A DNA stretch of 64,000 nt from an uncultured Bacteroidota bacterium (GTDB lineage Bacteria; Bacteroidota; Bacteroidia; Flavobacteriales; Flavobacteriaceae): contig CACJQM010000003.1 of NCBI GenBank assembly GCA_902595555.1, forward strand, positions 124,001 to 188,000. The letters run 5' to 3'. The notes beneath the pieces were generated by a model. That model saw nothing but the letters and a program-made list of their open reading frames with translations. It was not told the DNA's origin and searched no databases. Each line of letters starts with the position of its first letter. Position 1 is the first letter of the stretch. The position numbers and the translations under genes were made by a program. Shown here piece after piece: positions 10,597-17,758 of the stretch.

Positions 10597-12212
10597 TATA
10601 CAAGCTCACCATCAATAAAAGTTTTTAAGACTTTTGTATGTGGAATTTTTTCAGGATCAATCTCCATAATATTTTGATTTATAATTATAAAATCTGCGGA
10701 CTTGCCTTTTTCAATACTTCCTTTTTCTTTTTCTTCAAAATTAAAATATGCTCCCCATATGGTCATACCTTTAAGTGTTTCTTCTCTTGTTAAAGCATTT
10801 TCGATTTGAAAACCATTTTCTGGATAACCATTCAAATCTTTTCTTTCAATAGAACTATAAAATGTATGAAATGGATTCACTTTTTCAACTGGAAAATCTG
10901 TTCCTAGAGCGATTTTTTTTGAAGATGAAAGTAAATCTTTAAAAGCATAAGCACCTTCAATTCTTTTGCCTAACCTGTCATATGCCCAATACATATCACT
11001 AGTAGCATGTGTAGGTTGAACGGATGGTAAAATCTTATCATTATATAGATCAAATTCTTTAAGATCAACAACTTGAGAATGTTCAATTCTCCATCTAGGG
11101 TCTTTAATATTGTTTAAGACTTTCTGATACTCTTTTAATAACACGGAAACAGTTGAATCGCCAATAGCATGTGTATTCATTTGAAAGCCCATACCAGCAA
11201 TTTCATTAGCATAATATTTTAGATCTTTTATATCTGTTCTTAAAAATCCATAATTATGAGGATCATCACAATATGGATTTTTTAAAGCAGCTCCTCTTGA
11301 TCCAAGTGCACCATCACCATATACTTTAAAAGATCTAACATTTAATTTAGAGGTTTTTATTTTTCCAGATTTTTTAAATTTTTCAATATTATTTTTTGAA
11401 ACACTAACCATTGCATATATTTTAATCTTCAATTCATTTAATTTATGAAGACTATCAATAATGCTTATTATTCCAGTATTTAATCCCGCGTCATCAACTG
11501 TTGTCAAACCATAACTAAAAGAAATTTCTTCAGCTTTTTTTAAGGCTTTTACTTTTTCACTAATTGTTTTTTCTGGTAATACTTGATCTATCATTGACAT
11601 AGGCCCATCAATTAGAACTCCAGTTGGTTTATTGTTTTTTAATAATACAAGACCGCCTCTAACTAGTGTTTTTTCATCAATTCCAGCAAGTTCTAATGCA
11701 TTGTCATTTACTATATATGCATGACCATCAATTCGCTCCAAAACAACTAATTTGTCCTTAAAATTTTTATTCAGTTCAGTGTTTATCGGAAACTTTTTAA
11801 TATCCCAATCATTTTGATCCCAACCTCTTCCCAATATTACATTTGAATCATTTTTTAAATCATATTTTTTTAGCCTATCTATAATTTCCTCAAACGAATT
11901 TGTACCCCTTAAATCAACAACTTGCTGATCAAGACCTAAGTTATAAAAATGACAGTGAGAATCAATTAAACCAGGCAGGATAGTCCTATCTTCTACATCA
12001 ATAATTTTGTCTGTATTATATTTAGAATCTAAGTTATTGTTACTTACTTCAATTATTTTACCATTATTTACAACTAAAGATTTTGCAACAAAATTATTCT
12101 CACTAGCAGTATATATTTTAGCATTGATAACAACTAGATCAGCATTTTTATTTGTACAGCCTAAGGTTGTAATTAATAAAACTAATATTATATAAATATT
12201 ATTATTTTTCAT
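10578..12212 (-). CDS. Amidohydrolase family 3 (YtcJ-like) lipoprotein
   Basis: This metal-dependent amidohydrolase has a TIM barrel and is probably anchored as a lipoprotein (LITTLGCTN lipobox near residue 20). Metal-site motifs are in place: LIDSHCHFYNLG (HxH), the loop VYGDGALGSRGA, NTHAIGDS, IEHSQVV and the Asp in ALGTDFPVE. The ORF track starts at 12254. I place the start at the ATG at 12212 because it forms an ATGA overlap with the recX stop and gives a proper signal peptide, for 544 residues. Family members cleave C-N bonds in small cyclic or N-acyl compounds, and the substrate here is unknown. Confidence 0.88.
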   Translation of the reverse strand: MKNNNIYIILVLLITTLGCTNKNADLVVINAKIYTASENNFVAKSLVVNNGKIIEVSNNNLDSKYNTDKIIDVEDRTILPGLIDSHCHFYNLGLDQQVVDLRGTNSFEEIIDRLKKYDLKNDSNVILGRGWDQNDWDIKKFPINTELNKNFKDKLVVLERIDGHAYIVNDNALELAGIDEKTLVRGGLVLLKNNKPTGVLIDGPMSMIDQVLPEKTISEKVKALKKAEEISFSYGLTTVDDAGLNTGIISIIDSLHKLNELKIKIYAMVSVSKNNIEKFKKSGKIKTSKLNVRSFKVYGDGALGSRGAALKNPYCDDPHNYGFLRTDIKDLKYYANEIAGMGFQMNTHAIGDSTVSVLLKEYQKVLNNIKDPRWRIEHSQVVDLKEFDLYNDKILPSVQPTHATSDMYWAYDRLGKRIEGAYAFKDLLSSSKKIALGTDFPVEKVNPFHTFYSSIERKDLNGYPENGFQIENALTREETLKGMTIWGAYFNFEEKEKGSIEKGKSADFIIINQNIMEIDPEKIPHTKVLKTFIDGELVYQNDDL

Positions 12213-12676
12213 TTCAAGCAATTTAGTCTTTTGAAAATTAAATCTCTTTCCCATCCCCTGTAGTTAAAGTAATCATAAATTTTCTTTTTAACATAAATAT
12301 TATTTTTTTGGTTATGCTTTATTAATTGTTTTTCAAATAAGTTATCAAATTTATTTAAGTACTTTTTTTCATCAATTTCATTTAGGCCAATATCAATGTT
12401 TTTATTAGAAATTTTTCTTTTTTTAAGCTCAAGTCTTATTCTTATTCTACCCCAATTTTTGTGGTTAAATTTCCCTATTGTAAATTCTTTAGAAAACCTT
12501 GTCTCGTTCAAATATCCATCATGTATTAGTTTAGAAATTACCTGGTCTATATCTCCATAATTTGATGTAAAATTCATCAATTTTTTGTGAACCTCCGAAT
12601 GACATCTTTCTTGATATGAACAATAATACTCAAGTTTTTTTTGTAGTTCTTTAGCCGAAAAAAATCTTTTTTTCAT
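12209..12676 (-). CDS. recX: Regulatory protein RecX
   Basis: RecX binds RecA filaments and limits recombination. I start it at the ATG at 12676 (MKKRFFSAKELQKKL), not at 12775, since the longer frame would read through a terminator hairpin and the preceding gene's stop. This gives 155 residues, normal for RecX. Helical repeats carry the family pattern: YYCSYQERCHSEVHKKL, then ISKLIHDGYLNETRFSKEF, WGRIRIRLELKKRKIS and the C-terminal YFNYRGWERDLIFKRL. The stop overlaps the amidohydrolase start as ATGA, so the two are translationally coupled. Confidence 0.9.
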   Translation of the reverse strand: MKKRFFSAKELQKKLEYYCSYQERCHSEVHKKLMNFTSNYGDIDQVISKLIHDGYLNETRFSKEFTIGKFNHKNWGRIRIRLELKKRKISNKNIDIGLNEIDEKKYLNKFDNLFEKQLIKHNQKNNIYVKKKIYDYFNYRGWERDLIFKRLNCLK

Positions 12677-12685
12677 CAAAAAAAG

Positions 12686-12716
12686 GTAAAAAAAAAGCGG
12701 CAAAATGCCGCTTTTA
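12686..12716 (-). terminator. Rho-independent terminator after rng, overlapping its stop codon
   Basis: On the minus strand the stem AGCGGCA / TGCCGCT (12696-12702 with 12706-12712, extended by A/T pairs) is followed by about nine T residues. The rng stop codon (12714-12716) lies at the edge of the stem. The recX start at 12676 is 10 bases beyond, so some read-through or a promoter of its own is needed for recX. Confidence 0.8.
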
Positions 12717-14264
12717 ATAATTATTAATTTTTCCTTTAGCGTTAAAAAATCTGTAGTGTAAATATGTATATGCATCTCGTGGAATAATCTTAATCCACTT
12801 TTTATATTTAATAAGCCATTTTACACGTTTAGAAAATAATCCTTTTGTTAGGTAAGCTGCAATAAATGGATGTACATGCAACTTTAAATTTTTCTTTGTA
12901 ACATAAGTATTATTTATAATTTTTTCTAAAGAGTTATTAATTTTATCAATGACAACAATCGGAGCTTCAACCTTTCCAATACCATTTGGATTATCTTCTT
13001 TTGTTACAATGTTCATTTCAGGACGAACTCTTTGTCTTGTCATTTGAATTAAACCTATTTTACTAGGAGGAAGAATTTTATGTTTAGCTCTGTCAGATTC
13101 CATTTCTGATTTGAAATGATTGAATAGTTTTCTTCTGTTTTCATGTCTTAACATATCAATGAAATCAACTACAATTATACCACCCATATCTCTTAATCTT
13201 AGTTGCCTCGCTATTTCAGTAGCAGCAATTAAATTAACTTCAAGAGCAGTGTCTTCTTGATTTTCACTTTTATTTGATCGATTTCCACTATTTACATCAA
13301 TAACATGGAGAGCTTCAGTATGTTCTATAATTAGATAAGCTCCTTTACTCATTGAAACAGTTCTTCCAAAAGCAGACTTAATTTGTCTTTCAATTTTGAA
13401 ATGTTCAAATATTGGTTTATCAGATTTATAAAACTTGACTACTGATTTCTTCTTTGGAGCAATTTGCTGAATATAGTCCTTCAGCTCATAACATAAATTC
13501 TTGTCGTTACAATAAACACCTTTGAATTGGTCATCAAATAAATCTCTCAATATTGAGGATGATCTATTCAGTTCACTTAAAATTCTAGAAGGAGTTTTTG
13601 CTCCATTAATTTTACTACAAAGGGTTAACCATTGGTTATACATACTTTGTAGATCTTTTTCTAATTCAGCAATTTTTTTCCCTTGAGCAACCGTTCTAAT
13701 TATTACTCCGAAACCTTTTGGCCTAAATTCTTCAATGAGTTTTTTTAATCTATCTCTCTCCTTTTTACTTTTGATTTTTTGGGAGACTGAGATACGATTT
13801 GAGAAAGGGATTAGAACTAAAAATCTTCCTGCGAAGGAAAGCTCAGAACTAATTCTAGGGCCCTTAGTTGAAATAGGCTCTTTAATAATTTGGGTAAGAA
13901 TAGTTTGATTTGGAGATAGAACATCATCAATTTTACCTTGTTTGTCAATTTCTTTTTCAAAGTTTATTTTTTCAAGAGAATAATTAGTGATTTTACCATC
14001 ACTAACTAGTTTTGTAAACTTCATTAGAGTTTTAACTTTTGGGCCTAAATCATGGTAATGCAAAAAAGCATCTTTTTCATATCCAACATTTACAAATGCT
14101 GCATTTAAACCAGTAATTGTCTTTTTTATCTTAGCGATAAAAATATCTCCTACATTAAATTTATTGTTGTCTTTTTCTTTTTGTAGTTCAATAAGTTTTC
14201 CATCATGAAGGACCGCAAAATCAACTGCTGAATTAATTGATCGAATAACAATTTCTTTATTCAC
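12714..14264 (-). CDS. rng: Ribonuclease E/G family protein
   Basis: This endoribonuclease acts in rRNA maturation and mRNA decay. I start it at the GTG at 14264 (MNKEIVIRS...), giving 516 residues like known Bacteroidota RNase G. The ORF track's 24 extra residues look unrelated. An N-terminal S1 domain (about 38-125: VGDIFIAKIKKTITGLNAAFVNVG) is followed by the RNase H-like and DNase I-like catalytic part. That part contains ALHVIDVNSGNRS and MGGIIVVDFIDML, the metal-binding Asp motifs, and then IGLIQMTRQRVRP. The long C-terminal scaffold of RNase E is absent, hence RNase G. A terminator overlaps its end. Confidence 0.94.
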   Translation of the reverse strand: MNKEIVIRSINSAVDFAVLHDGKLIELQKEKDNNKFNVGDIFIAKIKKTITGLNAAFVNVGYEKDAFLHYHDLGPKVKTLMKFTKLVSDGKITNYSLEKINFEKEIDKQGKIDDVLSPNQTILTQIIKEPISTKGPRISSELSFAGRFLVLIPFSNRISVSQKIKSKKERDRLKKLIEEFRPKGFGVIIRTVAQGKKIAELEKDLQSMYNQWLTLCSKINGAKTPSRILSELNRSSSILRDLFDDQFKGVYCNDKNLCYELKDYIQQIAPKKKSVVKFYKSDKPIFEHFKIERQIKSAFGRTVSMSKGAYLIIEHTEALHVIDVNSGNRSNKSENQEDTALEVNLIAATEIARQLRLRDMGGIIVVDFIDMLRHENRRKLFNHFKSEMESDRAKHKILPPSKIGLIQMTRQRVRPEMNIVTKEDNPNGIGKVEAPIVVIDKINNSLEKIINNTYVTKKNLKLHVHPFIAAYLTKGLFSKRVKWLIKYKKWIKIIPRDAYTYLHYRFFNAKGKINNY

Positions 14265-14362
14265 AATTAATTTGTTTTTAATTAAACTTAATTTGTTTCG
14301 GTAGAATATATATTTTAATAGATATTCTGATGTCAATGAACTTACTTAAATAATTTCAAAAA

Positions 14363-14452
14363 TTATTTTTTCTTGTGTCTATTAGCTCTACTCCTTTTCT
14401 TTCTTTTATGAGTAGCAACTTTATGTCTTTTTCTTTTTTTACCGCTTGGCAT
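14363..14452 (-). CDS. 29-residue very basic protein, candidate ribosomal protein
   Basis: This is too short for the ORF track. The minus strand from the ATG at 14452 to TAA at 14363 encodes a 29-residue peptide beginning MPSGKKRKRHKVATHKRK, made almost wholly of K, R and H. It lies between the HU gene (10 bases upstream) and rng. I recall near-identical short ORFs in the same place in many Bacteroidota genomes. The composition is that of a small ribosomal protein that threads into rRNA. A Bacteroidota-specific ribosomal protein, bL38, has been reported from Flavobacterium ribosomes; whether this is it I cannot confirm. Confidence 0.7.
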   Translation of the reverse strand: MPSGKKRKRHKVATHKRKKRSRANRHKKK

Positions 14453-14462
14453 ATATTTTTTT

Positions 14463-14744
14463 TTAGTTGTTGTTTTTTACATCCTCAACAAAGACTTTAG
14501 CAGGCTTAAAAGCTGGAATGGAATGGGCAGGTATTCTAATGGTTGTGTTCTTCAAAATGTTTCTACCTGTTTTCTCAGCTCTCTTTTTTACGATAAAACT
14601 CCCGAATCCTCTCAAATAAACATTTTCTCCCTCACTCAAAGAGTTTTTTACTTCGTCCATAAAATTTTCTACAGTGGCCAAAACTTCGTTTTTTTCTAAA
14701 CCTAAATTTGAAGAAATTTTATTTACTATTTCTGCTTTAGTCAT
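14463..14744 (-). CDS. HU/IHF-family DNA-binding protein
   Basis: This nucleoid-associated protein bends DNA as a dimer. The 93-residue protein has the N-terminal helical hairpin (TKAEIVNKISSNLGLEKNEV), the signature VYLRGFGSFIVKKRAEKTGRN and the beta-arm with the intercalating Pro in TIRIPAHSIPAFKPAKVF. Length and motifs are standard. It starts at an ATG preceded by an exact -7 promoter box and is followed after 10 bases by the 29-residue basic ORF, which is probably on the same message. Whether it is HU or an IHF-like paralogue cannot be decided from the sequence. Confidence 0.95.
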   Translation of the reverse strand: MTKAEIVNKISSNLGLEKNEVLATVENFMDEVKNSLSEGENVYLRGFGSFIVKKRAEKTGRNILKNTTIRIPAHSIPAFKPAKVFVEDVKNNN

Positions 14745-14770
14745 CTTTAATAGTTTTAATATTAGGTTGC

Positions 14771-14778
14771 CAAATATA
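14771..14778 (-). promoter_or_regulatory. -7 promoter box of the HU gene
   Basis: Read on the minus strand this is TATATTTG, an exact TAnnTTTG match, 27 bases before the HU start codon in the 100-base divergent gap to mutY. No TTG is seen at the usual -33 distance. Confidence 0.5.
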
Positions 14779-14844
14779 TAAATTTATATCATAAAAAAAC
14801 TATTGTAATATTTATTATTTTTATGTATAACATTTATAAATAAA

Positions 14845-15858
14845 TTGAATTTTTCAAATAAATTAATCGATTGGTATGATTCAAATAAAAGAGATTTACC
14901 ATGGCGACGCACAAAAGATCCTTACAAAATTTGGGTATCTGAAATAATCTTACAACAAACACGTATTGAACAAGGCAAAAAATATTATCATAAGTTCTTA
15001 AAAAAATACCCAAATATTACAAGCCTATCTAATACAAACAATAATGAACTTTTAAAAATATGGGAAGGTCTGGGATATTATTCAAGAGCATTAAATATGC
15101 TCAAAACAGCAGTAATTGTTGTAGATAAATATCAAGGTATATTTCCTTCAACTTACAATGAATTAATTAATCTTCCAGGTATTGGTGACTATACTGCATC
15201 GGCAATTAGTTCAATTTGTAAAAACGAGGTTCAACCAGTTGTTGATGGCAATGTTTTAAGATTTTTATCAAGACTGTATAAAGTAGACTTAGCTATAGAT
15301 TCTGTAAAAACAAAAAAATATTTCAAAAATTTAGGTTTTCAATTAATAAAAGATGTTAATCCTGGTGATTTTAATCAAGCCATGATGGATTTTGGCTCTA
15401 CAGTTTGTAAACCTAGAAAATCTGATTGTTTAGATTGCATATTTTCAACTGACTGTAAGGCCTATAATACTGACTCAGTAATGCTTTATCCAATTAAAAA
15501 GAAAAAAATAAAAATTAAGGAGAGATATTTAAATTATGTAGTTGTTATAACTGAGGATAAAAAAACAAGAATTAAAAAAAGAAATGATTCTGGTATATGG
15601 AAAAATCTATACGAGTTTCCGCTTATAGAAACTGAGACTGAAATTTCTGCAGATGAAATTATAGATAAACTTGATATAAAATTTCTGAAATTATCTGATA
15701 TTAAAAAAACCAAACATAAATTATCACATCAACTATTACACATAACTTTTTTTATGTTTATGGTAAGTGATGTTCTTGATGATTTCATTTCTATTGAATC
15801 TTTAAATAAGTATCCTTTTCCAAAGCCAATAAATAACTTTATTTCTGAATTGGTCTGA
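14845..15858 (+). CDS. mutY: A/G-specific adenine glycosylase
   Basis: MutY removes adenine mispaired with 8-oxoguanine. The 337-residue protein starts at TTG. It shows the N-terminal catalytic region (LPWRRTKDPYKIWVSEIILQ, with the catalytic Glu) and the helix-hairpin-helix LPGIGDYTASAI followed by the catalytic Asp in VVDGNVLRF. A complete [4Fe-4S] ligand set C-x6-C-x2-C-x5-C is at residues 188, 195, 198 and 204. The C-terminal third (about 225-337) is the NUDIX-like 8-oxoG recognition domain. It heads a mutY-ssb-gldD row known from flavobacteria. Confidence 0.96.
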   Translation: MNFSNKLIDWYDSNKRDLPWRRTKDPYKIWVSEIILQQTRIEQGKKYYHKFLKKYPNITSLSNTNNNELLKIWEGLGYYSRALNMLKTAVIVVDKYQGIFPSTYNELINLPGIGDYTASAISSICKNEVQPVVDGNVLRFLSRLYKVDLAIDSVKTKKYFKNLGFQLIKDVNPGDFNQAMMDFGSTVCKPRKSDCLDCIFSTDCKAYNTDSVMLYPIKKKKIKIKERYLNYVVVITEDKKTRIKKRNDSGIWKNLYEFPLIETETEISADEIIDKLDIKFLKLSDIKKTKHKLSHQLLHITFFMFMVSDVLDDFISIESLNKYPFPKPINNFISELV

Positions 15859-15885
15859 CTTTTTTTTTATTTATATTTGAGTAAT

Positions 15886-16323
15886 ATGAGTGGTTCATTA
15901 AATAAAGTAATGCTAATTGGAAACCTTGGTGATGATGTTAAAATGCATCAATTTGAAGATGGTGGATCTATAGGTAGATTCCCTATTGCAACTAATGAAA
16001 GCTATACAAATAAGCAGACTGGAGAAAAAGTAGACAATACTGAATGGCATAATATTATAGTAAGAAATAAAGCTGCTGAAATTTGTAACAAATATCTTAA
16101 AAAAGGTGATAAGGTTTATGTTGAGGGAAAACTAAAAACAAGAAAGTGGCAAGGAGAGGATGGGATTCAAAGATATACAACTGAGGTTCATGTTACAGAG
16201 TTTAATTTCTTGAATAACAAAGCAGATTCAAACGAATCCCCCAAACCACCAACTCCAAATGTTTCTGAACAACAAACTAATACCGATAACCCTCAAAGTC
16301 AAGTTGACGATCTTCCATTTTAA
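15886..16323 (+). CDS. ssb: Single-stranded DNA-binding protein
   Basis: SSB coats single-stranded DNA and recruits repair and replication enzymes. I start at the ATG at 15886 (MSGSLNKVMLIGNLGDDVKM), since homologues begin there and the track's TTG at 15877 adds only three residues. The 145-residue protein has the OB fold (about 1-108, with TEWHNIIV and DKVYVEGKLKTRKWQ), a Pro/Gln/Asn-rich linker and the acidic tip DDLPF that binds partner proteins. The gap to mutY is 27 bases and to gldD 12 bases. Confidence 0.96.
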   Translation: MSGSLNKVMLIGNLGDDVKMHQFEDGGSIGRFPIATNESYTNKQTGEKVDNTEWHNIIVRNKAAEICNKYLKKGDKVYVEGKLKTRKWQGEDGIQRYTTEVHVTEFNFLNNKADSNESPKPPTPNVSEQQTNTDNPQSQVDDLPF

Positions 16324-16335
16324 TTGTTTTCTTAA

Positions 16336-16884
16336 TTGAGGATTTTATTTATTCTTTCTTTTTTAATTTTTGCATCATGTGATAATTCATCTCTTCCCAA
16401 ACAGAAGGGTTTTTTTGCACCAGAATTCGGTTATCCAAAATATGAAAATCAAGCATTATGTAATTTTAAATTCAGCCGTAATTTATCCTCTAATATTATT
16501 AAAACAAATGAATGCAATTACGAAATATATTACAAAGACTTGGATGCTAAAATTTATCTTAACAAAATTAAATTGACTAGCAACTTAAACGAATTGTCAT
16601 CAAAATTTGATGAAAAAGTTTTTAATAATTCTGAATATGCCGATCAGATTTTAACTAGTGAATATTCAGACCCATCAAAAAAGGTTTATTCAAGAATTTA
16701 TTTTTTTGTTGGTGATACTCCCTCCAATATTCAATTTTATCTAACTGACTCAGTATCAAATTATATATCATCAAGTACTTATTTTAATTCAAAACCTAAT
16801 TATGATTCATTATTGCCCTACATACATTATATTCGCAGCGATATTAGAAAATTCATAGAAAGTTTTGATTGGATCAATGAGTGA
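16336..16884 (+). CDS. gldD: Gliding motility lipoprotein GldD
   Basis: GldD is an envelope lipoprotein needed for gliding in Flavobacterium johnsoniae, of unknown biochemical role. The 182-residue protein starts at TTG with a lipoprotein signal (LIFASCD). It shows the conserved pattern of the family: FFAPEFGYPKYE near 27, CNFKF near 42, an internal VGDTPSNIQFYLTDS and the C-terminal YFNSKPNYDSLLPYIHYI with a final aromatic helix. In F. johnsoniae gldE sits directly upstream. Here ssb ends 12 bases before gldD and gldE is missing. The stop overlaps the next gene. Confidence 0.9.
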   Translation: MRILFILSFLIFASCDNSSLPKQKGFFAPEFGYPKYENQALCNFKFSRNLSSNIIKTNECNYEIYYKDLDAKIYLNKIKLTSNLNELSSKFDEKVFNNSEYADQILTSEYSDPSKKVYSRIYFFVGDTPSNIQFYLTDSVSNYISSSTYFNSKPNYDSLLPYIHYIRSDIRKFIESFDWINE

Positions 16885-17758
16885 TAATAGCAAAAAGTGG
16901 TTTTACCTAGCAATTTTATCTTTAATTTGGGGAAGCTCATTTATTTTAATAAAAAAAGGTTTAGTAGGCCTAACATCATTTCAAGTAGCTAGTTTAAGAA
17001 TTATTTTTGCAGCTACAGTTATTTTTTTATACTCATACAATTCTCTTAAAAAAATCCCAAAAGAAAGTTGGAAATGGATTTTAATAACAGCCTACACAGG
17101 TACTTTTTTTCCTGTTTATCTAATCAGTTATGGGCAAACAGAAATTGAAAGCGGTTTAGCTTCAATAATTACAACAATAACACCTATTAACACCCTTTTA
17201 GTTGGAATAATATTTTTTGGTTTAATGTATACTAAGAAACAGTTGTTAGGTTTATTCATTGGATTAGTTGGTGCAATTCTCTTAATTTATGAAGCCAGTG
17301 AAGCAAATTTCAGTATAAATATTTATTATTCTTTCTTTATTTATATGACAACTGTAGGTTATGCTGCATCGGTTAATCTCATAAAAAACTATTTAACTAA
17401 TATTTCTCCAGAAGCAGTTACAGCAGGTATTTTTATTTCCATATCGCCACCTGCACTAATCGTACTTTTTCTTTCAGATTTTTCATCTTTGAATTTTCAA
17501 GACTCTACTGTGATAAGCTCAATCATATTTGTTTTTATTTTGGGTGTATTTAGTAGTGCTGTAGCCCAAACCTTATTTAATAAGTTTGTAAAAATAGCAT
17601 CCCCACTATTTGCTTCCGCAGTAACTTACACTATGCCTATAGTTGCAATTTTTTGGGCAATATTAGACGGAGAGACCTTAACACTTATGCAATTTTTTGC
17701 AACAGCAATTATACTTGCCGGTGTTTATATGGTCAATAAAAAGAAAAAATCTAATTAA
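16877..17758 (+). CDS. EamA/DMT family transporter
   Basis: This is an inner-membrane carrier of the drug/metabolite transporter superfamily, with ten predicted helices in two EamA repeats (about 8-140 and 150-290). The first repeat opens with the typical LSLIWGSSFILIKKGL. I start at the ATG at 16877, inside the end of gldD (8-base overlap), rather than the TTG at 16865, giving 293 residues. Members export amino acids, nucleosides or other small molecules, and the substrate is not predictable. It ends tail to tail with the M16 peptidase, overlapping by 8 bases. Confidence 0.88.
   Translation: MSDNSKKWFYLAILSLIWGSSFILIKKGLVGLTSFQVASLRIIFAATVIFLYSYNSLKKIPKESWKWILITAYTGTFFPVYLISYGQTEIESGLASIITTITPINTLLVGIIFFGLMYTKKQLLGLFIGLVGAILLIYEASEANFSINIYYSFFIYMTTVGYAASVNLIKNYLTNISPEAVTAGIFISISPPALIVLFLSDFSSLNFQDSTVISSIIFVFILGVFSSAVAQTLFNKFVKIASPLFASAVTYTMPIVAIFWAILDGETLTLMQFFATAIILAGVYMVNKKKKSN

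Noticed and set aside
12677-12775. N-terminal 33 residues of the recX ORF in the track
   Set aside because: They would be translated from the rng end and through a terminator hairpin; the ATG at 12676 gives a normal RecX.
14265-14336. N-terminal 24 residues of the rng ORF in the track
   Set aside because: The GTG at 14264 gives the family-typical N-terminus and length; the extra residues are unlike RNase G.
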